Assembly: GCF_009709575.1 (NCBI RefSeq) | Contig: NZ_WIXO01000001.1 | Location: forward strand, 1,054,001-1,118,000 | DNA: 64,000 nt | Reading direction: 5' to 3' | Source: Streptomyces taklimakanensis | Lineage (GTDB): Bacteria > Actinomycetota > Actinomycetes > Streptomycetales > Streptomycetaceae | Shown here: positions 8,080 to 18,098 of the stretch, one piece after another | Layout: each line of letters starts with the position of its first letter | Position numbering within the stretch: the first letter of the stretch is position 1 | The notes under the pieces: generated by a model | What the model saw: the letters and a program-made list of their open reading frames with translations, nothing else | What the model was told of the DNA's origin: nothing | Databases searched by the model: none | Made by a program: the position numbers and the translations under genes

Positions 8080-9051
8080 CATCGGACGGTCGGGCTGGAG
8101 GAAGGACGGGTCGTCCAGTCCCGAGCCCGCCTTCTTCCCCCGCATCGCCGTCCTCCACAGCTCGGCGATCTCCTCGTCGGCGGCTCCCGAGCGCAGCGCG
8201 CCGCGCAGGTCCGACTCCTCACGCGCGAACAGGCAGGTGCGGACCTGGCCGTCGGCCGTGAGCCGGGTGCGGTCGCAGGCGCGGCAGAAGGGCCGGGTGA
8301 CCGACGCGATCACCCCGACGCGGTGCGGTCCGCCGTCGACGAGCCACCGCTCGGCGGGGGCGGAGCCGCGGCTGTCCGCCCCCTCGGGGGTGAGGGAGAA
8401 ACGGGTGCGCAGCGAGGCCAGGATGTCCCCCGCGGTGACCATGCCCTCGCGTCGCCAGCCGTGTTGGGCGTCGAGCGGCATCTGTTCGATGAACCGCAGC
8501 TCGTAGTTCCGCTCGATCGCCCAGGCGAGCAGGTCCGGGGCCTCGTCCTCGTTGAGCCCGGGCATCAGCACGGCGTTGACCTTGACCGGGGCGAGGCCGG
8601 CCGCACGGGCCGCCGCCAGGCCCCGTAGGACGTCTCCGTGCCGCTTGCGGCGGGTCATCCTGGCGAACGTCCCCGCGTCGAGGGTGTCGAGGGAGACGTT
8701 GACGCGGTCCAGTCCGGCCTCGCGCAGTGCGTCGGCGGTGCGCTCCAGTCCGATGCCGTTGGTGGTCAGCGACAGTTGCGGGCGGGGGTCCAGAGCCGCG
8801 CAGCGCTCCACGATGCCCACCAGTCCGGGACGGAGCAGGGGTTCGCCTCCGGTGAAGCGGACCTCCTCCACACCGAGCAGGGTCACGGCGATCCGCACCA
8901 GGCGGACCACCTCGTCGTCCGTGAGCAGCTCCGGTTTGGCGAGCCACTGGAGGCCTTCCTCCGGCATGCAGTACGTGCACCGCAGGTTGCACCGGTCGGT
9001 GAGCGATACGCGCAGATCGGTGGCGACCCGGCCATAGGTGTCCAGCAGCAT
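8062..9051 (-). CDS. moaA: GTP 3',8-cyclase MoaA
   Basis: 329 residues. Radical-SAM enzyme that converts GTP to 3',8-cyclo-7,8-dihydro-GTP, the first step of molybdenum cofactor synthesis. The N-terminal SAM-cluster motif CNLRCTYC has Cys at 21, 25 and 28. The second 4Fe-4S cluster motif FCRACDRTRLTADGQVRTC lies near the C-terminus, and the chain ends in the conserved GG. The start is ATG 9049-9051 (MLLDTYGRVATDLRVS), the usual N-terminus; in-frame sequence further upstream is not conserved in character. MoaC and other partners are not in the window. Confidence 0.94.
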   Translation of the reverse strand: MLLDTYGRVATDLRVSLTDRCNLRCTYCMPEEGLQWLAKPELLTDDEVVRLVRIAVTLLGVEEVRFTGGEPLLRPGLVGIVERCAALDPRPQLSLTTNGIGLERTADALREAGLDRVNVSLDTLDAGTFARMTRRKRHGDVLRGLAAARAAGLAPVKVNAVLMPGLNEDEAPDLLAWAIERNYELRFIEQMPLDAQHGWRREGMVTAGDILASLRTRFSLTPEGADSRGSAPAERWLVDGGPHRVGVIASVTRPFCRACDRTRLTADGQVRTCLFAREESDLRGALRSGAADEEIAELWRTAMRGKKAGSGLDDPSFLQPDRPMSSIGG

Positions 9052-9282
9052 GCAGGCGGTCCCTCCCACGGATGGACGTCTCCCGGCCAGCCTACGCGAG
9101 AGGCGCGCCGCTCCGCGGGGGACACGAAGCGGGGACGGTGTTCCGGCGGACCGGGCCCTTTCCTGCCGTTGCCCTGTGCCGCCAGGAGCGATAGCTTCCG
9201 ACGTCATACATCCGTGCGGTCAAATCCGATTACCGAACGGCATGTTGCGATCCTCTCGTGCTCACACAGACATGGAGCTCCC

Positions 9283-10818
9283 ATGGCATCGAGACCCTCC
9301 AGCCGACGCCGCGCCGTGGCAGTGCCGGTCGGGTTGGCGCTGACCGCCTCCCTGGCCCTGCTGCCCGGAGTCGGTACGGCGCTGGCGCAGGAAGCCGACG
9401 CACCGGCGGTCACGCGCACGGCTGAAGACGGCGAGAAGCTGTCGTACGTGGTCAACACCTCCTCCACCCACCCCGGCACGGTCAACCGGGTGAGGAAGGA
9501 GATAGCCAGGGCCGGCGGCACGGTCGTCGTCACGCACCGGAAGATCGGCGTGATCGTCGCCCATTCGGCCGACCCGGGCTTCGCCGAGCGGATGCGCCAG
9601 GTGCGCGGCGTGGAGTCCGCCGGTGCCACCCGCACCGCGCCGCTGAGGACCGCGGGCACCACCGAGGTCGGAGCGCCGCAGTACGTGGCGGAGAAGGCCC
9701 GCGCGAGCGCGACCGCCGACACGGCCGCCGAGGGCGAGCCGCTGGAGGCCGACCTGTGGGGGCTGCGGGCCATCCGCGCCGACGAGGCCGCCAAGATCAA
9801 CCCGGGCAGTGACCGGGTCACGGTGGCGGTCATCGACACCGGCGTCGACGACACCCACCCGGACCTGGCCCCGAACTTCTCCGCGGGTCAGTCGGCGAAC
9901 TGCGTCGGCGGCGTGGCCGACACCAGTGAGGGCGCCTGGCGTCCGTACACCGACGGCGACTACCACGGCACGCACGTCGCGGGCACCATCGCCGCGGCGC
10001 GCAACGGCGTCGGTGTGGCGGGGGTCGCGCCGGGCGTGAAGGTCGCCTCCATCAAGGTGAGCGAGCCGGACACCAGCCTCTTCTACCCGGAGGCCGTGAT
10101 CTGCGCGTTCGTCTTCGCGGCCGACAAGGGCGTGGAGATCACCAACAACAGCTACTACGTCGACCCGTACCTGTACAACTGCAAGGACGACGCCGACCAG
10201 GGCGCGGTCGTGGAGGCGCTCGACCGGGCCGCGCGCTACGCCGAGCGCAAGGGCACCCTGCACATCGCCTCGGCGGGCAACTCCAACCACGACCTCGCCT
10301 CCGACGAGATCCTGGACGCCTCCAGCCCGAACGACACCACTCCGGTCGAGCGGACCGTCGACCCGTCCGAGTGCCTGAACCTGCCGACCCAGTTGCCGGG
10401 CGTGGTCACGGTCACGGCGACGGGCGTGCAGGACCTGAAGTCGTACTACTCCAGCTACGGCCACCGGGTCGCCGACGTCGCCGCGCCGGGCGGCGACCGG
10501 TACCAGATCCCGGACACCCCGTCGGGCAACGGCCGGATCCTGTCGACCATGCCCAACGACTCGTACGCCTTCCTGCAGGGCACCTCGATGGCCAGTCCGC
10601 ACGTCGCGGGCGTGGCCGCGCTGCTGAAGAGCGAACACCCCTGGGCGAGCCCGGCGATGATCCAACTGATGCTCAAGGCGCAGGCGGACAACCCCGGTTG
10701 CCCGGAGACCTACGACCCGGACGGCAACGGCGTCGAGGACTCCACCTGCGAGGGCGGGCGGAACGTCAACGGCTTCTACGGCCACGGCATCGTGGACGCC
10801 CTGGACGCCGTCAAGTGA
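9283..10818 (+). CDS. Secreted subtilisin-like serine protease (S8)
   Basis: 511 residues. Signal peptide with SSRRRA n-region and a hydrophobic core ending in AQA/AEA around residues 36-38, then an inhibitor-I9-like propeptide (about 45-130) and an S8 catalytic domain. Catalytic triad: Asp185 (VIDTG), His228 (HGTHVAG), Ser435 (GTSMASPH); the oxyanion Asn lies in SAGNSN. No C-terminal cell-wall or P-domain is present, so the enzyme should be released. ATG 9283 has GGAG five nt upstream. It stands alone between moaA and a terminator, and is probably a nutrient-scavenging exoprotease. Confidence 0.93.
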   Translation: MASRPSSRRRAVAVPVGLALTASLALLPGVGTALAQEADAPAVTRTAEDGEKLSYVVNTSSTHPGTVNRVRKEIARAGGTVVVTHRKIGVIVAHSADPGFAERMRQVRGVESAGATRTAPLRTAGTTEVGAPQYVAEKARASATADTAAEGEPLEADLWGLRAIRADEAAKINPGSDRVTVAVIDTGVDDTHPDLAPNFSAGQSANCVGGVADTSEGAWRPYTDGDYHGTHVAGTIAAARNGVGVAGVAPGVKVASIKVSEPDTSLFYPEAVICAFVFAADKGVEITNNSYYVDPYLYNCKDDADQGAVVEALDRAARYAERKGTLHIASAGNSNHDLASDEILDASSPNDTTPVERTVDPSECLNLPTQLPGVVTVTATGVQDLKSYYSSYGHRVADVAAPGGDRYQIPDTPSGNGRILSTMPNDSYAFLQGTSMASPHVAGVAALLKSEHPWASPAMIQLMLKAQADNPGCPETYDPDGNGVEDSTCEGGRNVNGFYGHGIVDALDAVK

Positions 10819-10836
10819 CGGCGTCCCGCCCCGCCC

Positions 10837-10874
10837 GCCCCGTGTCCGCCGGCGCGTGGCGGCGGACACGGGGC
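10837..10874. terminator. Bidirectional terminator hairpin
   Basis: GCCCCGTGTCCGCC pairs perfectly with 10861-10874 across a 10-nt loop; flanking GC tracts can extend it. It lies between the convergent protease and desaturase genes. Confidence 0.75.
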
Positions 10875-10911
10875 GGGGCGTGGCGGGCGGCCTGACGCGC
10901 CGTCGGCTCCC

Positions 10912-11877
<966 letters not shown>

Positions 11878-12019
11878 GCGGGCACCGTAGGGCCGTCGGG
11901 GAGGAACGGCCAGACTCTGTTACCGACAAGTATGCGAGACGGTTCGTCAGCGGCTCCGGCCACCGGCACGACCTGCGACGATGTGGAGCTGTCAGTGAGG
12001 ACCCGTATTCTCTGGAACC

Positions 12020-13021
12020 ATGCTCGATGATCCGTCGGCGGCCGAAACGCTGCCCCCAGCGCACTCCAGCGGCCCGGCATGGCCCACCGAATACCCCGAC
12101 GGCTATGCCGTGGTGGACGTGGAGACCACGGGACTCGCCCGGGACGACCGGATCGTCTCCGCGGCCGTCTACCGGCTGGACGCCCGGGGGAACGTGATCG
12201 ACCACTGGTACACCCCGGTCAACCCGCAGCGGGACCCGGGCCCGACCTGGATCCACGGTTTGACGAGCGAGATACTGGCCGACGCCCCGCTCTTCCCCCA
12301 GATCGCCGAGGAGTTCGCCGAGCGGCTGCGGGGCAGGGTGCTGGTCGCGCACAACGCCGTCTTCGACTGGTCGATGATCGCCCGCGAGTACGCCCGCGCC
12401 CGCCTGGAGGCCCCCGTGCGGCAGCGGCTGTGCACCATCGCCCTCTCCAAGGAGCTGGAGCTGCCCCTGCCCAACCACCGGCTGGAGAGCCTCGCCGCGC
12501 ACTACGGCGTCGTACAGCGTCGGGCACACCACGCGCTGGACGACGCCCGGGTGCTGGCCGAGGCGTTCCGGCCGAGCCTCCATCTGGCCGCGCGGGACGG
12601 CATACGCCTGCCTCTGCTGGCCTGCACACCGCTCACCGAGTGGAACGACAGCGTCACCTCGGCCGGGTCCGCGGGCCGTTCCCGCACCCGCTCCCTGGGG
12701 TGGCGCCCCTCGCGCAAGCGGCCCCCGTGCCCGTACCCCAACCCCGGGCGGTATGAGCCGGGCGGGCCCCTCGTCCAGGGCATGCGGGTGGCGATCTCCG
12801 GCGACACCTCCGTGGACCGGGAGCTGTTGGAGGACCGGGCGACCGAGGCCGGGCTCCACATCGCGAGCGGTGTCTCCCGCCTCACCAGTCTCCTGGTCAC
12901 CAACGACCCCGATTCCGGCACCTCCAAGGTCGCCAAGGCACGCGCCTACGGCACCCCGGTGATCGACGAGGCCGCCTTCACCCAACTGCTGAGGGACGTG
13001 GCCCCCGCCCCCGAGCGGTGA
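12020..13021 (+). CDS. DEDDh 3'-5' exonuclease with C-terminal BRCT domain
   Basis: 333 residues. DnaQ-like exonuclease domain at about residues 28-195: ExoI DVETTG (Asp33, Glu35), ExoII HNAVFDWSM, ExoIII HHALDDA. A Pro/Arg-rich linker follows, then a BRCT-like domain (about 250-325) beginning GMRVAISGDTSVDRELLEDRATEAGLH. Related actinobacterial proteins are annotated as DNA polymerase III epsilon-like exonucleases and are presumed to act in DNA repair or proofreading. ATG 12020 follows a possible -10 box TATTCT (12006-12011), so the leader may be very short. Confidence 0.88.
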   Translation: MLDDPSAAETLPPAHSSGPAWPTEYPDGYAVVDVETTGLARDDRIVSAAVYRLDARGNVIDHWYTPVNPQRDPGPTWIHGLTSEILADAPLFPQIAEEFAERLRGRVLVAHNAVFDWSMIAREYARARLEAPVRQRLCTIALSKELELPLPNHRLESLAAHYGVVQRRAHHALDDARVLAEAFRPSLHLAARDGIRLPLLACTPLTEWNDSVTSAGSAGRSRTRSLGWRPSRKRPPCPYPNPGRYEPGGPLVQGMRVAISGDTSVDRELLEDRATEAGLHIASGVSRLTSLLVTNDPDSGTSKVAKARAYGTPVIDEAAFTQLLRDVAPAPER

Positions 13022-13046
13022 CGGACGGCGGGGTACCGTCGGGAAC

Positions 13047-13946
13047 GTGCCGTTCGTACCGTCCGCGTATCGCTTCCTGCTCTCCCGACAGTGGGTGGTC
13101 CTCACCCTCGTCGCGCTCCTGTTGATCCCGGTGATGGTGCGGCTGGGCTTCTGGCAGCTGCACCGGCACGAGGACCGGGTGGCGCGGAACGAGCTGATCG
13201 CCGAGAGTCTGGCCACGCCCGCCGTGCCCGTCGACGAGCTGACCGCTCCCGGTCGCGGCCCGGACGACGACGACCGTTACCGCACCGTCCGGGCGACCGG
13301 CGTCTACGCCACCGACGACGAGGTCGTCGTGCGCCAGCGGACCGCCGCCGACGGCCGGAGCATCGGCTACCACGTGATCACCCCGCTGGTGCGTGAGGAC
13401 GGCACGGCCGTGCTGGTCAACCGCGGCTGGGTCCCCACCGGGGAGGACCTGACGGAGTTCCCCGAGGTGCCCGCGCCCCCGTCCGGGGAGGTCACCGTGA
13501 CCGGGCGGCTGATGGCCGACGAGAGCGAGGGGAGCGGCGTCCGGGACCGGGAAGGGCTGCCGCCCCGCCAGGTGATGCTGATCGACAGCGAGCGGATGGC
13601 CAAGGAGTGGGGCCGTCCCGTCCTCGGCGGTTACGTCGCCCTGGAGGAGACCTCCCCGCGTCCCTCGGGCGAGCAGCCCGAACTCGTTCCCGAACCGGAC
13701 CACAGCGGCATCGGCGCGCACCTGGCCTACGCCTTCCAGTGGTGGCTGTTCGCCGCGGCCGTGCCCGTCGGATGGGTGGTCCTGGTCCGACGGGAGCGGC
13801 GGGAACGGACGGCCGGGCCGACCGGGACCGACGGTTCCGGCGCCGGAGACGCTCGGGACGAGGAGGGGCGGCCCTCGGTGGAGGAGGACCGGTCCGCCGT
13901 TCCGGCCGCCCCGACTGCCGGCCGGGAGGGCCGGGCGGCAGACTGA
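13047..13946 (+). CDS. SURF1-family protein
   Basis: 299 residues. N-terminal membrane helix (WVVLTLVALLLIPVMVRLGFWQLHRHE) containing the conserved GxWQL motif, a periplasmic-side domain with VNRGWVP, and a C-terminal helix (HLAYAFQWWLFAAAVPVGWVVLV), followed by an acidic disordered tail. SURF1 proteins help assemble cytochrome c oxidase. GTG 13047 starts 25 nt after the exonuclease stop. The SDR gene begins 5 nt downstream, so the two may be co-transcribed. Confidence 0.9.
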   Translation: MPFVPSAYRFLLSRQWVVLTLVALLLIPVMVRLGFWQLHRHEDRVARNELIAESLATPAVPVDELTAPGRGPDDDDRYRTVRATGVYATDDEVVVRQRTAADGRSIGYHVITPLVREDGTAVLVNRGWVPTGEDLTEFPEVPAPPSGEVTVTGRLMADESEGSGVRDREGLPPRQVMLIDSERMAKEWGRPVLGGYVALEETSPRPSGEQPELVPEPDHSGIGAHLAYAFQWWLFAAAVPVGWVVLVRRERRERTAGPTGTDGSGAGDARDEEGRPSVEEDRSAVPAAPTAGREGRAAD

Positions 13947-13951
13947 TCCCC

Positions 13952-14707
13952 ATGGATCTCGGACTGCAGGACAAGGTGTACATCATCACCGGCGCCACCC
14001 GGGGGCTGGGCTTCGCCGCCGCCCGCGCGTTGACGGCCGACGGCGCGAAGGTGGTCGTCACCGGCCGCGACGGGGAGGCGGTGGCCGATGCCGCCGCACG
14101 GCTGGGTGGGAGCGCATCGGGTGTCGCGGCGGACAACGCCGACCCGACCACGGCCGACCGCCTGGTCACGGCCGCCCTCGAGAGGCACGGGCGCCTCGAC
14201 GGAATCCTGATCAGCGTCGGCGGCCCGCCGGCCGGTTCCCACGAGGACATCACCGACGACCAGTGGCAGGCGTCGTTCGAGTCGGTCTTCCTCGGTGCGG
14301 TCCGCCTGGCCCGCGCCGCTGCCGCCCGACTGGTGGAGGGCGGGGTGATCGGCTTCGTCCTCTCCGGCTCGGTGCACGAGCCGATCGCCGGGCTGACGGT
14401 CTCCAACGGACTGCGCCCCGGACTGGCGGGCTTCGCCAAGTCGCTCGCGAACGAGCTGGGACCGCGCGGCGTCCGGGTCGTCGGACTGCTGCCGGGACGC
14501 ATCGACACCGACCGGGTGCGCACCCTGGACGCGCTCTCGGGGGACGCCGACGCCGCCCGCGAGCGCAGCTCGGCCGCGATCCCGCTGCGTCGCTACGGCA
14601 CCCCGGAGGAGTTCGGCAGGGCGGCGGCGTTCCTGCTCTCCCCCGCCGCCTCCTACGTCAACGGTGTGATGCTCCCGATCGACGGCGGCGCCCGCCACGG
14701 TTTCTGA
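13952..14707 (+). CDS. SDR-family oxidoreductase with altered active site
   Basis: 251 residues. Rossmann fold with TGATRGLG near the N-terminus, and a C-terminal LLSPAASYVNGVMLPIDGGARHGF, as in 3-oxoacyl-ACP-reductase-like SDRs. Alignment by eye with FabG places Ser151 and Arg155 (SNGLR) where YxxxK is expected, so the usual catalytic Tyr and Lys are absent. ISVGGPP replaces the NAG motif. The protein may bind nucleotide without classical SDR catalysis or use another mechanism. It begins 5 nt after SURF1. Substrate unknown. Confidence 0.85.
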   Translation: MDLGLQDKVYIITGATRGLGFAAARALTADGAKVVVTGRDGEAVADAAARLGGSASGVAADNADPTTADRLVTAALERHGRLDGILISVGGPPAGSHEDITDDQWQASFESVFLGAVRLARAAAARLVEGGVIGFVLSGSVHEPIAGLTVSNGLRPGLAGFAKSLANELGPRGVRVVGLLPGRIDTDRVRTLDALSGDADAARERSSAAIPLRRYGTPEEFGRAAAFLLSPAASYVNGVMLPIDGGARHGF

Positions 14708-14722
14708 TCCCGTCGAGCGGAC

Positions 14723-14760
14723 GGTCCCGTGCGCGGCTTCCGGAGGCCTCGCGCGGGACC
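14723..14760. terminator. Terminator between convergent SDR and enoyl-CoA hydratase genes
   Basis: GGTCCCGTGCGCGG pairs with CCTCGCGCGGGACC, nearly perfectly, across a 10-nt loop. Confidence 0.65.
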
Positions 14761-14775
14761 GCTTCCGCGAGTCCG

Positions 14776-15555
14776 CTACTCGCCGAGACCGGCCAGGTCG
14801 CGCAGTCTGCGCGCCTGAGCGGCGCGCTCGGCCGCGCGCTGCTCGTCGTAGGTGCGCTCCGCGGCGCCCCGCAGCAGCGCCTTGGTCTCGACCACCGCGT
14901 CGCGCGGGGCGGCGATCAGAGCGGCGGTCAGGTCGGCGGTGGCGTCCTCCAGTTCGGCGGCGGGCACCACCAGGTTGGCCAGGCCGATCCGCTCGGCCTC
15001 TTCGGCGTGGACGAAGCGCCCCGTCGCGCAGATCTCCAGGGCGCGGGCGTACCCGACCAGGGAGACGAGCGGGTGCGTCCCGGTGAGGTCGGGGACGAGC
15101 CCGAGGCTGGTCTCGCGCATCGCGAACCGTGCGTCGTCGGCGCACACCCGCAGGTCACAGGCGAGGGCGAGCTGGAAGCCGGCGCCGACGGCATGGCCCT
15201 GGACGGCGGCGATGCTCACCAGGTCGTTCCGCCGCCACCAGGTGAAGGCCTCCTGGTACCCGGCGATGGCGGCGTCCAGTTCGGCGTCGGAGCCGCGTGC
15301 CAGGTCGACGAAGGACGGCTCGCCTTCGAATCCCTCCGGTGTCAGGGCCTGTCGGTCCAGCCCGGCGGAGAAGGACGGCCCCTCGCCACGCAGCACGGCG
15401 ACGCGGACGTCACCGGGCAGCAGGCTGCCGGCCTCCGCCAGGGCGCGCCACATCGCGAAGGTCTGGGCGTTGCGCTTGTCCGGACGGGCGAGCGTGACCG
15501 TCGCCACGGCGCCGTCCACGGCGAGTCGCACGCCGTCCTTGTCGAGCAGGGTCAT
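14776..15555 (-). CDS. Enoyl-CoA hydratase/isomerase family protein
   Basis: 259 residues. Crotonase fold: oxyanion-hole segment PSFSAGLD (about residues 60-67) and GHAVGAGFQLALACDLRV (about 118-135). The Glu of MRETSLGLVPDLTG sits near the second catalytic position, but this region differs from canonical EchA (GxxPGxGG), so the exact reaction is not certain. It may act in beta-oxidation or degradation of an acyl-CoA. ATG 15555 starts MTLLDKDGVRLAVDGAVATVTL. It is followed on the opposite side by the gbn terminator. Confidence 0.87.
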   Translation of the reverse strand: MTLLDKDGVRLAVDGAVATVTLARPDKRNAQTFAMWRALAEAGSLLPGDVRVAVLRGEGPSFSAGLDRQALTPEGFEGEPSFVDLARGSDAELDAAIAGYQEAFTWWRRNDLVSIAAVQGHAVGAGFQLALACDLRVCADDARFAMRETSLGLVPDLTGTHPLVSLVGYARALEICATGRFVHAEEAERIGLANLVVPAAELEDATADLTAALIAAPRDAVVETKALLRGAAERTYDEQRAAERAAQARRLRDLAGLGE

Positions 15556-15600
15556 GAGGTCTCCCGGGGCTCTCCACGGTCAGGAAGTGACTGAAGAGTA

Positions 15601-15634
15601 ACCACCCGGTCGGGCAGGCGGCCGACCGGGTGGT
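15601..15634 (-). terminator. gbn terminator
   Basis: A 13-bp perfect stem, ACCACCCGGTCGG with 15622-15634, and an 8-nt loop, 24 nt beyond the gbn stop. On the minus strand it is followed by TACTCTTCAG. Confidence 0.7.
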
Positions 15635-15657
15635 GTGCTCGGGGACCACCTCCGGTC

Positions 15658-15879
15658 TCAGGACGATGTGGTCTTCTTGCCCCGCGTCGCACCGCCGCGA
15701 CCGCGCAGGGTCACGCCGGACTCGCTGAGCATCCGGTGCACGAAACCGTAGGAGCGGCCGGTTTCCTCGGCCAGCGCCCTGATGCTCGCACCGGAGTCGT
15801 ACTTCTTCTTGAGGTCAGCCGCGAGCTTCTCGCGCGCGGCGCCGGTAACCCGGCTGCCCTTCTTCAGAGTCTCGGCCAC
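15658..15879 (-). CDS. gbn: GATC-binding small nucleoid-associated protein Gbn
   Basis: 73 residues. Basic DNA-binding protein with an HTH (SIRALAEETGRSYGFVHRMLSESG) and a Lys/Arg-rich C-terminus (RGRGGATRGKK). It matches my memory of the actinobacterial small nucleoid protein SCO1839/Gbn, which binds GATC-containing sites and influences development. The start is GTG 15879, with GGAGG about 5 nt upstream; an upstream in-frame ATG at 15945 would add a non-conserved 22-residue extension. A GATC lies 38 bp upstream (15918-15921), and five more cluster at 16159-16224. Confidence 0.86.
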   Translation of the reverse strand: MAETLKKGSRVTGAAREKLAADLKKKYDSGASIRALAEETGRSYGFVHRMLSESGVTLRGRGGATRGKKTTSS

Positions 15880-15960
15880 CCGTGCCTCCTCATGGGAAGT
15901 GCGCTCTGGACTCTCATGATCACCCCTTGCCGGTTTTCTGGCCACCCATTCGACAAGGTC

Positions 15961-15986
15961 CGTGAGGCGACCTCGGCCGCCTCACG
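15961..15986. repeat. Inverted repeat upstream of gbn (hairpin 1)
   Basis: CGTGAGGCG and CGCCTCACG form a perfect 9-bp stem, extendable by one pair, with an 8-nt loop. Confidence 0.6.
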
Positions 15987-16010
15987 GGGACGCCGGCCCT
16001 CCGGAACAGG

Positions 16011-16037
16011 GCGCCGTGCCGGGCCCCGGCACGGCGC
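16011..16037. repeat. Inverted repeat upstream of gbn (hairpin 2)
   Basis: GCGCCGTGCCGG and CCGGCACGGCGC form a 12-bp stem with a 3-nt loop, which is very stable. Confidence 0.65.
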
Positions 16038-16080
16038 ACGAACCCGACAACGACGAAAAGCGCAGGTCAGAGAGTTTGGG

Positions 16081-16115
16081 GTGGTTCATACCTTCCGGGG
16101 AGAGGTATGAACCAC
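16081..16115. repeat. 13-bp perfect inverted repeat (hairpin 3)
   Basis: GTGGTTCATACCT (16081-16093) and its exact complement (16103-16115), with a 9-nt spacer. The arms are less GC-rich than the other hairpins here, which suggests a protein operator as well as a possible terminator for the ABC-F transcript 137 nt upstream. Confidence 0.65.
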
Positions 16116-16251
16116 ACCGAGCGCGCTCTCGACACGCGGCCGCGCCGGGGTACCAGTCGATCTCACTCAGATGATGGATCAAGCGTCGGCCGAATGATCC
16201 AGAACGGTGTGATCGGATGGGATCACCGCACGGCGGACGGCGCCGCGCGCC

Positions 16252-17850
<1,599 letters not shown>

Positions 17851-17921
17851 GGAAACACTCCAGGGCAGGGTGGACGCACGGACGTCGTCGGTCGTGGGGC
17901 TGGGGAGACGGTCGTACGCCG

Positions 17922-17945
17922 CTAATGCACGAGGAGATACGCCAT
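17922..17945 (-). promoter_or_regulatory. Seven-codon leader ORF (MAYLLVH) before the ABC-F gene
   Basis: ATG 17943-17945 to TAG 17922-17924 encodes MAYLLVH. Six nt before the ATG is TAGACT, a good -10 box, so the transcript may begin at or very near this ATG (leaderless leader peptide). The ABC-F start lies 71 nt further on. Many antibiotic-inducible ABC-F genes are controlled by such short ORFs through ribosome stalling. I see no strong terminator-like hairpin in the intervening RNA, so the mechanism is inferred. Confidence 0.55.
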
Positions 17946-18043
17946 GACGCCAGTCTAACGGCGCCGCGCAACCGGTTTTCCGCCCCGCCCTGATCCCCTC
18001 CCGGCCCCCGCCCGTGCCCGCGGCCGGGGCGTGGGACGCGGTC

Positions 18044-18083
18044 CCGGCGCCCCGCCCGGTGCGGAGCCGGGCCGGGGCGCCGG
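18044..18083 (-). terminator. Terminator after the 483-aa hypothetical gene
   Basis: CCGGCGCCCCG pairs perfectly with 18073-18083, with an inner CCCGG/CCGGG stem, 16 nt beyond the minus-strand stop at 18099. Confidence 0.7.
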
Positions 18084-18098
18084 AGCGTCACACGTCGG

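Larger units (their letters stand above)
15880..16251. other. 372-bp gene-free region with three hairpins and a GATC cluster
   Basis: Upstream of gbn and downstream of the ABC-F gene. It contains hairpins at 15961-15986, 16011-16037 and 16081-16115, then five GATC sites at 16159, 16177, 16196, 16211 and 16221. No ORF here looks real. It could hold the ABC-F terminator, the gbn promoter, a Gbn-binding zone, or a small RNA. Confidence 0.6.

Noticed and set aside
15658..15945. Longer start for gbn at ATG 15945
   Set aside because: GTG 15879 has the proper ribosome-binding site, and the extension is unlike the known small protein.
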